Notes: generated by a model not told the origin, from the sequence alone. A DNA stretch of 64,000 bases from Bradyrhizobium rifense (GCF_008123425.1 NZ_VSSS01000053.1:1-64000); one strand, 5' to 3'. Counted from the stretch's first letter, positions 6,740 to 15,861 are shown. Made by a program: numbers and translations.

Positions 6740-7570
6740 TTATCGCGCCAGCCACTCCGCGACTTCCTTCTGCGACGCCGCGCGCGCTTCCGAATCGGTG
6801 CCGAGATGGCCGTGCTCGGGCACGGCGGCATCGGTGCTGCTGGCAGCCGCGTGCAGCGGCGTGTTGGCGCGGTCGAAATCGTGATAGGCGCCGGGATAGA
6901 CCACGATGCGCGCGAGCGCGCTGCGGCCGTGCGCGCCATCCACCATCTGGCGGCAGGCCGGCGGCGACGAGACGTCGTCATTGGCACCGATCAGCACCAG
7001 CGTCGGCACCCGCGTGCTCCAGCCGAGACCGGCGGAGATGCGGCAATCCGGATAGAACGCGATCGCGGCGCGGAAATCCGGTCCCGCATCGCGCGCCACG
7101 CTCTGCGGACGCACCGCCCAGAGCAGCGCGCTGGCGCCGTTGGCCCAGCCGATCAGGCTGACACGGTCGCGCGCGACCCAGCTCTGCTTCATCAGCCAGG
7201 CGCGCGATGCTGCGATGTCGGTGACGCGCTCGCGCCGCGCCTTGACGTGCATCTCCTTGACGCGGCATTGCGGCCCGAGCTCGCGCGAGCCGTAGCTGTC
7301 CGGCAGCAGCACCGCATTGCCGGCCTTGAGCAGACGCTCGGCCCAGTCGCGATAGCGCGGCTGCACGGAATCGGAATGGCTGCCGAGGCCGCCGCAGCCG
7401 TGCAGCGCGATCACGGTCGGAAACGGCCCCTCGCCCTCGGGCTTGAACAGTTGCGCATGCAGGACGCCGGAGGACAGCGGAATCTCGACCTGCGCAGGTG
7501 CAGGCGCCGGCGCGGCATGCGCGGCCGACATCAACAGCGTCAGGAACAGGGCGGTCAGTCGAAGGCGCAT
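6740..7570 (-). CDS. Exported dienelactone hydrolase-like protein, nucleophile replaced by Ala
   Basis: From ATG 7570 the product has a signal peptide MRLRLTALFLTLLMSAAHA. The mature protein fits the dienelactone hydrolase branch of the alpha/beta hydrolases: oxyanion region ALHGCGG (55-61), an Asp in IGANDD and a His in GAYHDFD. The elbow that should read G-x-S/C-x-G is GWANG at 141-145, so residue 143 is Ala (codon GCC). As written the enzyme should be inactive as a hydrolase or act as a binding protein. A longer start at 7639 would remove the signal peptide from the N-terminus. Confidence 0.8.
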   Translation of the reverse strand: MRLRLTALFLTLLMSAAHAAPAPAPAQVEIPLSSGVLHAQLFKPEGEGPFPTVIALHGCGGLGSHSDSVQPRYRDWAERLLKAGNAVLLPDSYGSRELGPQCRVKEMHVKARRERVTDIAASRAWLMKQSWVARDRVSLIGWANGASALLWAVRPQSVARDAGPDFRAAIAFYPDCRISAGLGWSTRVPTLVLIGANDDVSSPPACRQMVDGAHGRSALARIVVYPGAYHDFDRANTPLHAAASSTDAAVPEHGHLGTDSEARAASQKEVAEWLAR

Positions 7571-7752
7571 CGAACTCTGTCGCAGGAGGTGCCGCACGGG
7601 CTCAAGCACTATCATGCGCAAACGGCGGCAAAACATCACAAACCGGTGGGTTTAACGGGCGGACAAGCCACCCTATCTATGCTAAATCCAGTCCAACACA
7701 TCGTGCCCTGCAAGGTTCTCCAAACAGGGCCCTTCCACGGAGACTTTCGACC

Positions 7753-7980
7753 GTGCTGAACAAGTTCGGCCCCTCGGGCCATGGCGAAGCGCAGGTGCAA
7801 TATCTCGACGGCGATTTCCGCGTGATCTCGCCGGGGACTTTCGTGCGCTGCGCCATCACCGACACGCGGATCCCGCTCGACGAACTGAAATACTGGAGCG
7901 TGGATCTGCAGGAAGCCTACGCCACGCCCACGGCCGTGCTGCAGCGGCATTTTCCCAACGCGCCGAAGCCGCAACCGTGA
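7753..7980 (+). CDS. DUF2093 domain protein
   Basis: Seventy-five residues from a GTG at 7753. The sequence has the family features: VQYLDGDFRVISPGTFVRCAIT followed by IPLDELKYWSVDLQEAYATP, which match DUF2093, a short alphaproteobacterial family of unknown function whose cysteine suggests a small zinc-ribbon-like or redox fold. The frame is open upstream to 7498 but conservation begins at the GTG. It stands alone between two minus-strand genes. Function unknown. Confidence 0.8.
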   Translation: MLNKFGPSGHGEAQVQYLDGDFRVISPGTFVRCAITDTRIPLDELKYWSVDLQEAYATPTAVLQRHFPNAPKPQP

Positions 7981-7996
7981 GGCCTCGCCCGCGCGG

Positions 7997-8296
7997 CTAT
8001 TCCTGCTCGGGACCATCCGTGCCCACGCAAGTCTTGATCGCACTCTTGCGCGCTTCGCCGACCACCTTCTGATCGATCGCCTGCTTAAGGCAATCGAGCC
8101 GCGCCTGCGCCATGCAGAGCTGCATCTGGTCGCGCTTGTCCTGCCCCTTCAGATTCTGCGTCGTGCCGAGACACGTCACGCGCTTGGTCGCGGGAACCGG
8201 CACCGTGGCGGTCGGAGCCGGCGTCGTTTGTGCAAACACAGGCGCAACAATCAGACACACAAGGGTGGTGGCTAGGGCCGCGAAGGGCAGTTTCAT
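7997..8296 (-). CDS. Small exported protein, PsiF-like
   Basis: From ATG 8296 the protein starts MKLPFAALATTLVCLIVAPVFAQ, a signal peptide, then a Pro/Thr-rich linker. The C-terminal 55 residues hold four cysteines in a pattern (CLGTTQNL, MQLCMAQA, LDCLKQA, AIKTCVG) with GEARKSAIKTC, which resembles the PsiF repeat of small periplasmic proteins. The PsiF assignment is tentative. An upstream start at 8413 would read through a palindromic repeat and is rejected. Confidence 0.65.
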   Translation of the reverse strand: MKLPFAALATTLVCLIVAPVFAQTTPAPTATVPVPATKRVTCLGTTQNLKGQDKRDQMQLCMAQARLDCLKQAIDQKVVGEARKSAIKTCVGTDGPEQE

Positions 8297-8365
8297 CGCA
8301 TTCTCCAGGATCGTCTGAGATCGATAGAGGTATTGCGATGAATGTCGGCTGAATGGCGAGATGCA

Positions 8366-8446
8366 GGTGGGCAAAGCGCAGCGTGCCCACCACCTCACTC
8401 CGGACGCGAACATGGATGGTGGGCACGCTGCGCTTTGCCCACCCTA
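8366..8446. repeat. Palindromic intergenic repeat (GGTGGGCAAAGCGCAGC type)
   Basis: GGTGGGCAAAGCGCAGCGTG and its inverted copy CACGCTGCGCTTTGCCCACC enclose a short loop. It separates the small exported protein gene from lpxK. Confidence 0.85.
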
Positions 8447-8469
8447 CGAGATCGTCGTTTGCGGAGATT

Positions 8470-9486
8470 TCAGCGGCTTGAAAAACGCCGCTCGCGGGCC
8501 TTGTAGAGATGATCGCTGATCAGTTGCTTGAGCTTAACCGGATCGCCGAACTCGAGCTGCACCGCGAACGGCACGATGCCGTCGGGCACGCCGTCGCGGC
8601 CGCGCAGGCGTGCGAGATCTTTTTCCGTCGTTACCAGGATGAGCTGCTCGCGCCGGGCATCGGCTGCGAGCGCCAAGAGCTCGTCTCGCGAAAACATGTG
8701 GTGATCGGCGAAGGGGCGCGTGCGCGCGACCTCGATGCCGCAGGCTGCCAAGCTGCGGAAGAAGCGCTCGGGATCGCCGATGCCGGCGAAGGCGAAAACG
8801 GGCTTGCCGAAGAGTTGCGCGACCGCGGCCGCGTCCGGCTTCAGGCGCGCGCGCAGCACCGGCTTGCCGCGCGCGGAAATCTCCGCCGCGACATCGTCCG
8901 CGGCATGGCCGTCGCCGATCAGCACCAGTGCGTCGGTGCGCGAAAGCTGCCCCTTCAGCGGCGCGCGCAGGGGACCTGCCGGAAACACCTTGCCGTTGCC
9001 GAGGCCACGCTCGCTGTCGATCACGATCAGCGAGGCGTCCTTCAACAGAACCGGGTTCTGGAAACCGTCGTCCATCAGGATCACGGTGGCGCCTTGCGAC
9101 TTCGCCAGCGCCACGCCGTCGAGGCGGTCGCGTGCGACGGCGACGGGGACGTCGCGTACCATCATCAGCGGCTCGTCGCCGATATCGGCGGCGGTGTGAC
9201 GTTCGCGATCGACCATGACCGGGCCGTGCAAGCGTCCGCCATAGCCGCGGCTGAGCACCACCGGTGTCTCGCCGAGCTCGCGCAGCAGCTTCGTCAGCGC
9301 CAATACGGTCGGCGTCTTGCCGGCGCCGCCGACATGGTAATTGCCGACGCAGAGCACGGGGATGCCGGCGTCAAACCCCTTGCGCGCCATGCGGCGTGCG
9401 GTGATGGCGCCATAGAGCGCGCCCAATGGGCTGAGGAGATGCGACTTCGGGGAACGCGGCCGGTACCAGAAGGCCGGCTCACGCAT
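8470..9486 (-). CDS. lpxK: Tetraacyldisaccharide 4'-kinase
   Basis: LpxK adds the 4'-phosphate to the lipid A disaccharide precursor at the inner membrane. The 338 residues have the N-terminal membrane-associated helix and PVLCVGNYHVGGAGKTPTVLAL, whose GGAGKT (about 53-58) is the P-loop of the family, followed by LSRGYGG, GDEPLMM and ILMDDGFQN, all characteristic. Its ATG lies inside the last codons of waaA (8-base overlap), so the two are translationally coupled in an LPS operon running 14015 to 8470. Confidence 0.95.
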   Translation of the reverse strand: MREPAFWYRPRSPKSHLLSPLGALYGAITARRMARKGFDAGIPVLCVGNYHVGGAGKTPTVLALTKLLRELGETPVVLSRGYGGRLHGPVMVDRERHTAADIGDEPLMMVRDVPVAVARDRLDGVALAKSQGATVILMDDGFQNPVLLKDASLIVIDSERGLGNGKVFPAGPLRAPLKGQLSRTDALVLIGDGHAADDVAAEISARGKPVLRARLKPDAAAVAQLFGKPVFAFAGIGDPERFFRSLAACGIEVARTRPFADHHMFSRDELLALAADARREQLILVTTEKDLARLRGRDGVPDGIVPFAVQLEFGDPVKLKQLISDHLYKARERRFSSR

Positions 9487-10807
9487 TGGCGGCTCCCATC
9501 TCGATCCGCAACTGCATCAGATACGGCTCGAGCGCCGTCATGGTGCGATCGAGCGCGCCGCCGAGTTCCTCGACCACGCCTGTGCCTGCGCGATGCATCC
9601 TGTCGCGCACGGTCGGCTCAGCCAGCAACAGGCCGAGCTGCTTGACCAGCGCCTCCTGTGTGTCGGCCTGGCGTGCACCGCCGCGTTCGTCGAGCGCCGC
9701 ATAGACGTCGGCGAAATTGAAGACGTTCGGGCCATGGACGATCGCAGCGCCGAGCTTGATCGCCTCGATCGGATTCTGGCCGCCATGGCGGATCAGCGAT
9801 CCGCCCATGAACACGATTGGCGAAAGACGATAGAACAGGCCGAGCTCACCCATGGTGTCGGCGACATAAACGTCGGTGGTGGCCGAGAGCTGCTCGTCGC
9901 GCGAGCGCAAGGCCGGCTTCAGGCCCGACGCCGTGATCAGGCCTGCGATCGACGAGCCGCGATCGGGATGCCGCGGCACGATCACGGTCAGAAGCTGCGG
10001 GAAGAAGCCGACGAGGTTGCGATGCGCAGCGACCAGCATTTCGTCCTCGCCCGGATGGGTCGAGGCCGCGACGATGATCGGCCGCCCGCGCGTCATCGCC
10101 ATCAGCCGTTCGAGCTTTGCGGGATCGGCCGGCGGCGCCGGCACGTCGAGCTTGAGATTGCCCGTGGTGACGACGTCGCGGCTGCCGAGCGCGGAGAAGC
10201 GTTCGGCGTCGGTCTTCGATTGCGCCAGGCAGATGTCGAAGCGCGACAGCAGCGCCGAGATAGTGCCGTGCATCCGCCGCCAGCGCGGGAACGAGCGCGG
10301 CGACATCCGCCCGTTGATCAGCACCATCGGCACCCGGCGCGCAGCGCCGGCCAGAATCAGGTTGGGCCAGAGATCTGATTCGATGAACAGCGCCAGCGAC
10401 GGCTTCCAATGGTCGAGGAAGCGCGCGACATAGCGTGGGGAATCATACGGCACGTATTGATGGATGACGTCGGGCGGAAAGCGCTTTGCGACGACCGCGG
10501 CCGAGGTGACCGTGCCCGAGGTGAGCAGGATGCGCAAATTGAGGTCGCGCAAGCGCTCGATCAGGGCGGCCGCGGCCAACACCTCGCCGACGCTGGCGCC
10601 GTGGATCCAGACCAGCGGGCCGTGCGGGCGGACGTCCTGGGACAGCCCCCGCCGTTCGCCGACGCGCTCCGGGTCTTCCTTGCCCTGCTTCAGCCGCCGC
10701 TTGATCAGCGCAGGCGCCAGCGGCAGCAGGCCCGTGGCCAGGCGCTGATACATCCGCAGTGTCATCGGCAGGGACTTGGGCAGCGCATGGGGCAGCGAAC
10801 TAGCCAT
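9479..10807 (-). CDS. waaA: 3-deoxy-D-manno-octulosonic acid (Kdo) transferase
   Basis: WaaA (KdtA) transfers Kdo to lipid A at the cytoplasmic face of the inner membrane. The 442-residue product has an N-terminal anchor region, then PLVWIHGASVGEVLAAAALI (the catalytic Glu of the GT30 N-domain), ESDLWPNLI, and in the C-domain VAASTHPGEDEM and FMGGSLIRHGGQNPIEA, all GT30 signatures. The start at 10807 overlaps the preceding acyltransferase stop by eight bases; an internal ATG at 10765 is the alternative. Coupled to lpxK downstream. Confidence 0.93.
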   Translation of the reverse strand: MASSLPHALPKSLPMTLRMYQRLATGLLPLAPALIKRRLKQGKEDPERVGERRGLSQDVRPHGPLVWIHGASVGEVLAAAALIERLRDLNLRILLTSGTVTSAAVVAKRFPPDVIHQYVPYDSPRYVARFLDHWKPSLALFIESDLWPNLILAGAARRVPMVLINGRMSPRSFPRWRRMHGTISALLSRFDICLAQSKTDAERFSALGSRDVVTTGNLKLDVPAPPADPAKLERLMAMTRGRPIIVAASTHPGEDEMLVAAHRNLVGFFPQLLTVIVPRHPDRGSSIAGLITASGLKPALRSRDEQLSATTDVYVADTMGELGLFYRLSPIVFMGGSLIRHGGQNPIEAIKLGAAIVHGPNVFNFADVYAALDERGGARQADTQEALVKQLGLLLAEPTVRDRMHRAGTGVVEELGGALDRTMTALEPYLMQLRIEMGAANA

Positions 10808-11513
10808 CTGCAGGCCCCGGGCGGCCGAGTTGCGCATAGGCGCGACGGGTGGCTTCGTTCAGCGTGTCTTCCAGTTCCTGCCGCAGCGTTTCCATGGTGG
10901 CGGCATCGGCATCCGGCGGCACGTGGATTTCCTTGATGCCGACCAGAGCGCCCCGCCCGAACGGCAGGTTGATGGTGGTGCGGTCCCAGTTCTTGAGCCG
11001 GATGAAGCGGCTGGTCGCCATTGCGAAAGGCATGATCGGCCGCCCCGATTCCCGTGCCAGCATGATGATGCCGAGGCCGGCCACGCGCGAGCGCTTGGGG
11101 ACATCGGCGGTCAGCGCGACATTACAGCCGTCCTGCAGCGTGTACACCATTTCCCTGAAGGCGCCGACGCCGCCTTTGCGGTGGAACGCGCCGCCGTGAT
11201 CCCCGGAACCCCGGATCAGGCCGATGCCGAGCCGCTCGACGGCGATCGCATTGAACTCGCCGTCGCGATGCCGGGAGATCAGGACCTTGGCCCGGTAGGA
11301 CTCCTTGGTCTTGATGAACGGGGTGAGGAAATGCTGGCCGTGCCAGAATGCGAAGATCGCCGGGATCTGCGGCTCGACGATGTCATAGACGTCGGCCGGA
11401 TCGAACGTGAATGTGTTGGTCCGCCAGACCAGACGCAGATATTCGGCCGCCAGGACCCCGACGGCACGCTGAAACCAGCTGCTTCGCAGCGTATTGCGAA
11501 GCAGTTTTTTCAA
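10800..11513 (-). CDS. DUF374 family lysophospholipid/lipid A acyltransferase-like protein
   Basis: The 237 residues match the DUF374 branch of LPLAT-like proteins: an N-terminal hydrophobic region, IFAFWHGQHFLTPF with the active-site-like His, LISRHRDGE, RGSGDHGGAF, ALTADVPKRSRVAGLGIIMLARESGRPI and the tail FEDTLNEATRRAYAQ. The family is encoded next to waaA and lpxK in Rhizobiales and is presumed to act in lipid A acylation or outer-membrane lipid remodelling, but its substrate is not established. Start overlaps the DUF4170 stop by four bases. Confidence 0.88.
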   Translation of the reverse strand: MKKLLRNTLRSSWFQRAVGVLAAEYLRLVWRTNTFTFDPADVYDIVEPQIPAIFAFWHGQHFLTPFIKTKESYRAKVLISRHRDGEFNAIAVERLGIGLIRGSGDHGGAFHRKGGVGAFREMVYTLQDGCNVALTADVPKRSRVAGLGIIMLARESGRPIMPFAMATSRFIRLKNWDRTTINLPFGRGALVGIKEIHVPPDADAATMETLRQELEDTLNEATRRAYAQLGRPGPADG

Positions 11514-11755
11514 CGCGCCTTCGTTTCTTGGGTAGGGTCGAGCAGCCGGTGGAGATGGACGATGAAATAGCGCATCTGCGCATTGTCGACCGTGCTCTGC
11601 GCCTTGGCGCGCCAGGCGACGTGGGCGGATGCGTAGTTCGGATAGAGGCCGACGACCTCGACGTCATCCAGGTTCTTGAAGGTGTTGTGCTCGAGATCGA
11701 GCAGCTCACCACCGATGACGAGATGGAGCAGTTGTTGCGGGGCACTATCTGACAT
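11510..11755 (-). CDS. DUF4170 domain protein
   Basis: Eighty-one residues from ATG 11755. The conserved pattern LLHLVIGGELLDLEHNTFKNLDDVEVVGLYPNYASAHVAWRAKAQ..VDNAQMRYFIVHLHRLLDP covers nearly the whole DUF4170 family, a small cytoplasmic alphaproteobacterial protein usually encoded in this lipid A neighbourhood. Function unknown. It overlaps the next gene by four bases, which places it firmly in the operon. Confidence 0.88.
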   Translation of the reverse strand: MSDSAPQQLLHLVIGGELLDLEHNTFKNLDDVEVVGLYPNYASAHVAWRAKAQSTVDNAQMRYFIVHLHRLLDPTQETKAR

Positions 11756-11812
11756 GGGTTCTCCTAACGGGCTGCCCGGCAAAGCAGTGTTCGAAAAGCA
11801 TAACGGACGTGC

Positions 11813-12625
11813 TCAGGGCAAGGGACGATTTCGAAAATGCGCGACAATGCTCGCATGACGATCGCGTCCCGCTGCCACCAGCACCCCGTGCGTCACTTCC
11901 CGACGATTATAGAGGATGGGATCTCCGGAGAGGTCGCTCATCCTACCATCCGCTTCCTGCACGATCAAATCGGCCGCCGCAAGGTCCCAATCATGACTAT
12001 TGCCGCCCGCAAAAGCCGCATCCAGCCCGCCATTGGCGACCCGGCAGAGCCGAAGCGCCAGCGAACCGATTCGCGGATGCAGCTTGATGTCGCCGCCGCC
12101 TGTCTTGAGTCGCTCGACCATCGGCTTCGGGCCGGCGACCCGGGCGAAGTCGAGCGCGGTCCCGCCCGTCGCCCGGACCGGCTTGCCGTTGAGCGTTGTG
12201 CCCTGGCCGCGGACGGCGAAAAAGAACTCGTCGCTAACAGGCGCGAACACCGCGGCCAGCACCGGTGACGCGCCCTCGACCAGCGCGACGCTGACGCACC
12301 ATTCGTCATGGCCGTTGAGGTAATTGCGGGTGCCGTCGATGGGATCGACGATCCAGGTCAGACGCCGCGACAGCCGCGTGGCATCGTCGGCGCTCTCCTC
12401 CGACAGCCAGCCATAGTCCGGCGTGGCGCCGCGCAGGCGCGCTTCCAAGAGGTCGTTGACGGCGATGTCGGCTTCCGAGACCGGCGAGGATGCGCCCTTG
12501 GTCCACTTCTTCAGTTCGGTGCGGAACATCGACTGCGCGAGGCTCCCCGCTTCCCGCACCGTGTCTTGCAGCAGCGCCGCGTCGCGCGTCAGAAAGTTTG
12601 CGTCGAGACTGTCAGCGTCCGCCAA
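11813..12625 (-). CDS. Inositol monophosphatase family / 3'(2'),5'-bisphosphate nucleotidase-like
   Basis: The 270 residues carry the lithium-sensitive phosphatase motifs: LSEESADD (about 77-84), WIVDPIDGTRNYLNG (about 93-107) with the metal-binding Asp residues, and NSHDWDLAAADLIVQEADG (about 210-228). Members hydrolyse inositol phosphate, 3'-phosphoadenosine 5'-phosphate (CysQ) or fructose bisphosphate. In Bradyrhizobium this gene sits between the TldD/PmbA-like gene and DUF4170. The exact substrate cannot be decided by eye. The start overlaps the upstream gene's stop by 14 bases. Confidence 0.88.
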   Translation of the reverse strand: MADADSLDANFLTRDAALLQDTVREAGSLAQSMFRTELKKWTKGASSPVSEADIAVNDLLEARLRGATPDYGWLSEESADDATRLSRRLTWIVDPIDGTRNYLNGHDEWCVSVALVEGASPVLAAVFAPVSDEFFFAVRGQGTTLNGKPVRATGGTALDFARVAGPKPMVERLKTGGGDIKLHPRIGSLALRLCRVANGGLDAAFAGGNSHDWDLAAADLIVQEADGRMSDLSGDPILYNRREVTHGVLVAAGRDRHASIVAHFRNRPLP

Positions 12626-14015
12626 GCGTCAGTCCTTCGATGCGCACCGTCGGCGCATTGATGCCGTAGCGGAACTCGAGATTGTTGGCCGGCTGCATCG
12701 ACTTGAATATCTCGAACAGATGGCCCGCGATCGTCACCTCGCTGACGGGATAGGTGAGCTCGCCGTTCTCGATCCAGAAGCCGGAGGCACCGCGGCTGTA
12801 GTCGCCGGTGACGCCGTTGACGCCGGAGCCGATCAGGTCGGTGATGTAGAAGCCCTGCTTGATGTCGGCGATCAGCTCAGCGGGCGTCGGCGTGCCGGGT
12901 TCAAGATGCAGATTGTAAGGCCCAGGCGACGGCGAGGACGACACGCCGCGATGGGCGTGGCCGGTGGTGGTGAGCCCGAGCTCGCGCGCGGTGGCGCAGT
13001 CGAGCAGCCAGGTCGTCAGCACGCCCTCGTCGATCAGCGCGGTCTTCTTCACAGCGACGCCCTCGGCGTCAAACGTCTGCGAGCGCAGGCCGCGCTTGCG
13101 CAGGGGATCGTCGATGATGCGGATGTTTTTCGAGAACAGCTGCTGGCCGAGCTTGTCCTTGAGGAAGCTGGTCTTGCGCGCGATCGAGGCGCCGTTGATA
13201 GCGCCGACGACGTGACCCACCAGCGAGCCCGCGACGCGCGGATCGAACACGACCGGCACCTTGCAGGTCTCGACCTTGCGCGGATTGTAGCGCGCCACGG
13301 TGCGCTCGCCGGCGGAGCGGCCGACCACCTCAGGCGACAACAGATCGGCACCATGCGGCGCCGAGGTGAAGTCGTAGTCGCGCTCCATGGAGGTCCCTTC
13401 GCCGACGATCGCGGTCGCCGAGATGCCCTGGCTCGAGCGCAGGTAAGAGCCGTGGAAGCCGGTCGAGGTGACGAGCACCATGCCGCCCATGCCGGCAGAG
13501 GCCGAGGCGCCGCCGGATTTAGACACGCCCTTCACGGCAAGCGCGGCGGCTTCGGCCTCCAACGCTCGGCGTTCGAGCTCTGATGTCGCAGGCACATCGG
13601 GATCGAGCAGGTCGAGATCGGGAAAGTCGCGCGCGAGCAGCGCGGGATCGGCGAGCCCGACATATTTGTCTGACGGCGCGACCCTGGCCATCGCGACCGC
13701 GCGTTCCGCAAGCTTGGTCACGGCATCGCCGCTGGCGTCATTGGTCGAAACGACGGCCTGGCGCTGGCCGACCAGAACGCGCAAGCCGACATCGTCGCCC
13801 TCGGACCGCTCGGATTCCTCGACGCGGCCGTCGCGCACCTCGACGCCTTGCGAGATGCCGCGCACCGCGACCGCATCGGCCGCATCCGCGCCGGCGCGCT
13901 TCGCCGCCTCGACCAGACGCTGCGCGAGATCGGACAGCGCGGACTGATCGAACAGGTCGCGATTGGACTTTGAAGAGCCCTGGGGCGAAAGCGTCGAGCT
14001 TGGTGAAGGGTTCAC
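12612..14015 (-). CDS. TldD/PmbA family metalloprotease-like protein
   Basis: The 467-residue product (GTG start at 14015 with AGGAT upstream) has the family layout: an N-terminal domain (ALSDLAQRLVEAAKRAGADAADAVAVRG), the V/E region RDGRVEESERSEGDDVGLRVLVG, DLLSPEVVGRSAGERTVARYNPRK, PVVFDPRVAGSLVGHVVGAINGASIARKTSFLKDKLG and the C-terminal GVNGVTGDYSRGASGFWIENGELTYPVSEVTIAG. TldD/PmbA proteins process peptides or degrade unfolded peptides. It may be the PmbA-type subunit since the HExxxH of TldD is not visible. First gene of the operon ending at lpxK. Confidence 0.9.
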   Translation of the reverse strand: MNPSPSSTLSPQGSSKSNRDLFDQSALSDLAQRLVEAAKRAGADAADAVAVRGISQGVEVRDGRVEESERSEGDDVGLRVLVGQRQAVVSTNDASGDAVTKLAERAVAMARVAPSDKYVGLADPALLARDFPDLDLLDPDVPATSELERRALEAEAAALAVKGVSKSGGASASAGMGGMVLVTSTGFHGSYLRSSQGISATAIVGEGTSMERDYDFTSAPHGADLLSPEVVGRSAGERTVARYNPRKVETCKVPVVFDPRVAGSLVGHVVGAINGASIARKTSFLKDKLGQQLFSKNIRIIDDPLRKRGLRSQTFDAEGVAVKKTALIDEGVLTTWLLDCATARELGLTTTGHAHRGVSSSPSPGPYNLHLEPGTPTPAELIADIKQGFYITDLIGSGVNGVTGDYSRGASGFWIENGELTYPVSEVTIAGHLFEIFKSMQPANNLEFRYGINAPTVRIEGLTLGGR

Positions 14016-14294
14016 AAACGAAATCCTGTTGGGGCGCGGGAGGTTTCGGGGCGATCGGGGGCCCTGAACACCAGATGTGCCCAAATGGTGCGGACTTCAA
14101 GCATTATCAGCCTGCAAAAGGCTCAGATTCGCGAGGCTTGCGCAACGTCTCGTCAATCATCCGCGCCAAGGTCTTGTCAATCATGGCGGGTGGTGACGCT
14201 GGATTAACCAGCCTTTTTAAGCGGTTTCGGAAAGCCCCGCGCTAAGGTCCTCGCATCGACCGGGAACATAATCCTGGCGGGGAGAACTAAAGCC

Positions 14295-14813
14295 GTGAGG
14301 CGTCAAACAGCAATCAGCGGGGCCGCTCCCGCAGGGTCGAGCCGTAATCTGCGGCTCGACCCTCTTTCCCTTCCGGTCCGCTTCGATGCGCATGATCCGC
14401 GCGCCGACGGCTACACCAGGCAAATCGAGCTTCATCGCGAACGTGTCGTGCTGCGCCGTGCCGTCCGCGGCATGCAGATGGCGATCAACGTCCGTGTCAG
14501 TGACTTCACCGGCGTCGCACTGCGCGGCAATGACGAGGCGCAGACCCTCGTCCTGGTGCATCGCGATCCCTCACTCTCCGTTCCGCTGCTGATCAGTGCC
14601 GATGGCGACGATCTCGCCGAGGCCTGGGCCGTGTGGAGCGAAATCTTTGCGCTGCCGCAGCTCGACGAAGGTGTCCGCAAGCCCGCACCGCGCCGCCGTC
14701 GCCGCAACGCGATCCGCGACCGCCGTCCGAAATTTCTGATGCGCCGCCGCACCGCCATGACGCGCGAGTTGCCGATTCATCGCGAAGAACGCGAGATCAT
14801 CGCAAGGAACTAA
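14295..14813 (+). CDS. DUF6101 family protein
   Basis: The 172 residues read from a GTG at 14295 and match a family seen in Bradyrhizobium: SSRNLRLDPLSLPVRFDAHDPRADG, then ELHRERVVLRRAVRGMQMAINVRVSDFTGVALR, VLVHRDPSLSVPLLIS and an Arg-rich C-terminus. The middle resembles a small beta-barrel (PilZ-like or surface-binding), which is inference. No signal peptide or membrane segment. It has its own upstream region (14016-14294), divergent from the TldD/PmbA-led operon. Confidence 0.75.
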   Translation: MRRQTAISGAAPAGSSRNLRLDPLSLPVRFDAHDPRADGYTRQIELHRERVVLRRAVRGMQMAINVRVSDFTGVALRGNDEAQTLVLVHRDPSLSVPLLISADGDDLAEAWAVWSEIFALPQLDEGVRKPAPRRRRRNAIRDRRPKFLMRRRTAMTRELPIHREEREIIARN

Positions 14814-14829
14814 GCGGCACTCACGGTGC

Positions 14830-14920
14830 CGTAGGGTGCGTTAGCCGCAGGCGTAACCCACCTCTTTGCTTTCCAAGCGGATAGAAGTTGGTGGATTACG
14901 CTTCGCTAATCCACCCTACG
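14830..14920. repeat. Palindromic intergenic repeat (CGTAGGGTG type)
   Basis: CGTAGGGTG at 14830 and CACCCTACG ending at 14920 are inverted, with GTTAGCCGCAGGCGTAACCCACC and GGTGGATTACGCTTCGCTAA forming inner arms. It lies between convergent genes (DUF6101 and ubiA) and may serve as a transcript end. Confidence 0.8.
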
Positions 14921-14928
14921 CATGCGCG

Positions 14929-15861
14929 TCAGGCCGCGCGCAGCGCCGCGTCAGCCAGCAATCCCGCAAACAGCAGCGCCCCCGCGTACTTGTTCGAGTA
15001 GAACAGCCGCTTGCACAAGTCCGGATCCTCGATCCGGAGCCGCATGATCTGCGAAGCCAAATGCGCGGCGAAGGCCGCAAGCCCGATCCAGGCCGGCCAG
15101 CGCGCATCGCCTGACGCCAGCGCGACACCGATCAGCATGACCGCAAGACCGTAGAACAGGATCAGCGCCTGGTGCGTATGCGCGCCGAACAGGCGCGCGG
15201 TGGACTTGATGCCGATCAGCGCGTCATCCTCGGCGTCCTGATGCGCATAGATGGTGTCATAGCCGATCACCCAGGAAATCGCGCCGGCGTAGAGCACCAG
15301 TGCGGTGATGTCGATGCGCCCGAAGGTGACGGCGAAGCCCATCAGCGCGCCCCAGGAGAAGGCGAGCCCGAGCACGATTTGCGGCCACCAGGTGATGCGC
15401 TTCATGAAGGGATAGATCGCAACGATCAGAAGCGAGGCGATGCCGGTCAGGACCGCGAAGCGGTTGAACTGCAGCAGCACCACGAGCCCGATCAGGGCCT
15501 GCGCGACCATGAAGGCCAGCGCCTGCTTCGTTGTTACCTGCCCCGACGGCAGCGGCCGCGAGCGGGTGCGCTCGACCTTGTCGTCGAGGTCGCGGTCGGT
15601 GATGTCGTTCCAGGTGCAGCCGGCGCCGCGCATCACGAAGGCGCCGATGAAGAACAGCACGATGACAAGCGGCAGGCGATGGACATCATGCGCCATGCCG
15701 CTCGCGAGCGCGGCCGACCACCAGCACGGCATCAAGAGCAGCCAGGAGCCGATCGGACGATCGAAGCGGGACAAGCGCAGATAGGGCCGCGCCCATTGCG
15801 GCGCGAGCGTATCGACCCAGTTGCCGGTGGAATCGGCAACGCGGGCGGATGTATCGCTCAT
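14929..15861 (-). CDS. ubiA: 4-hydroxybenzoate polyprenyltransferase
   Basis: UbiA attaches a polyprenyl chain to 4-hydroxybenzoate in ubiquinone synthesis in the inner membrane. The 310-residue product has eight or nine membrane helices and both Asp-rich motifs: NDITDRDLDDKVERTRSRP (about 87-105) and AHQDAEDDALIGIKS (about 205-219). Its ATG overlaps the stop of the upstream exported-protein gene by four bases, so the two share an mRNA. Confidence 0.94.
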   Translation of the reverse strand: MSDTSARVADSTGNWVDTLAPQWARPYLRLSRFDRPIGSWLLLMPCWWSAALASGMAHDVHRLPLVIVLFFIGAFVMRGAGCTWNDITDRDLDDKVERTRSRPLPSGQVTTKQALAFMVAQALIGLVVLLQFNRFAVLTGIASLLIVAIYPFMKRITWWPQIVLGLAFSWGALMGFAVTFGRIDITALVLYAGAISWVIGYDTIYAHQDAEDDALIGIKSTARLFGAHTHQALILFYGLAVMLIGVALASGDARWPAWIGLAAFAAHLASQIMRLRIEDPDLCKRLFYSNKYAGALLFAGLLADAALRAA

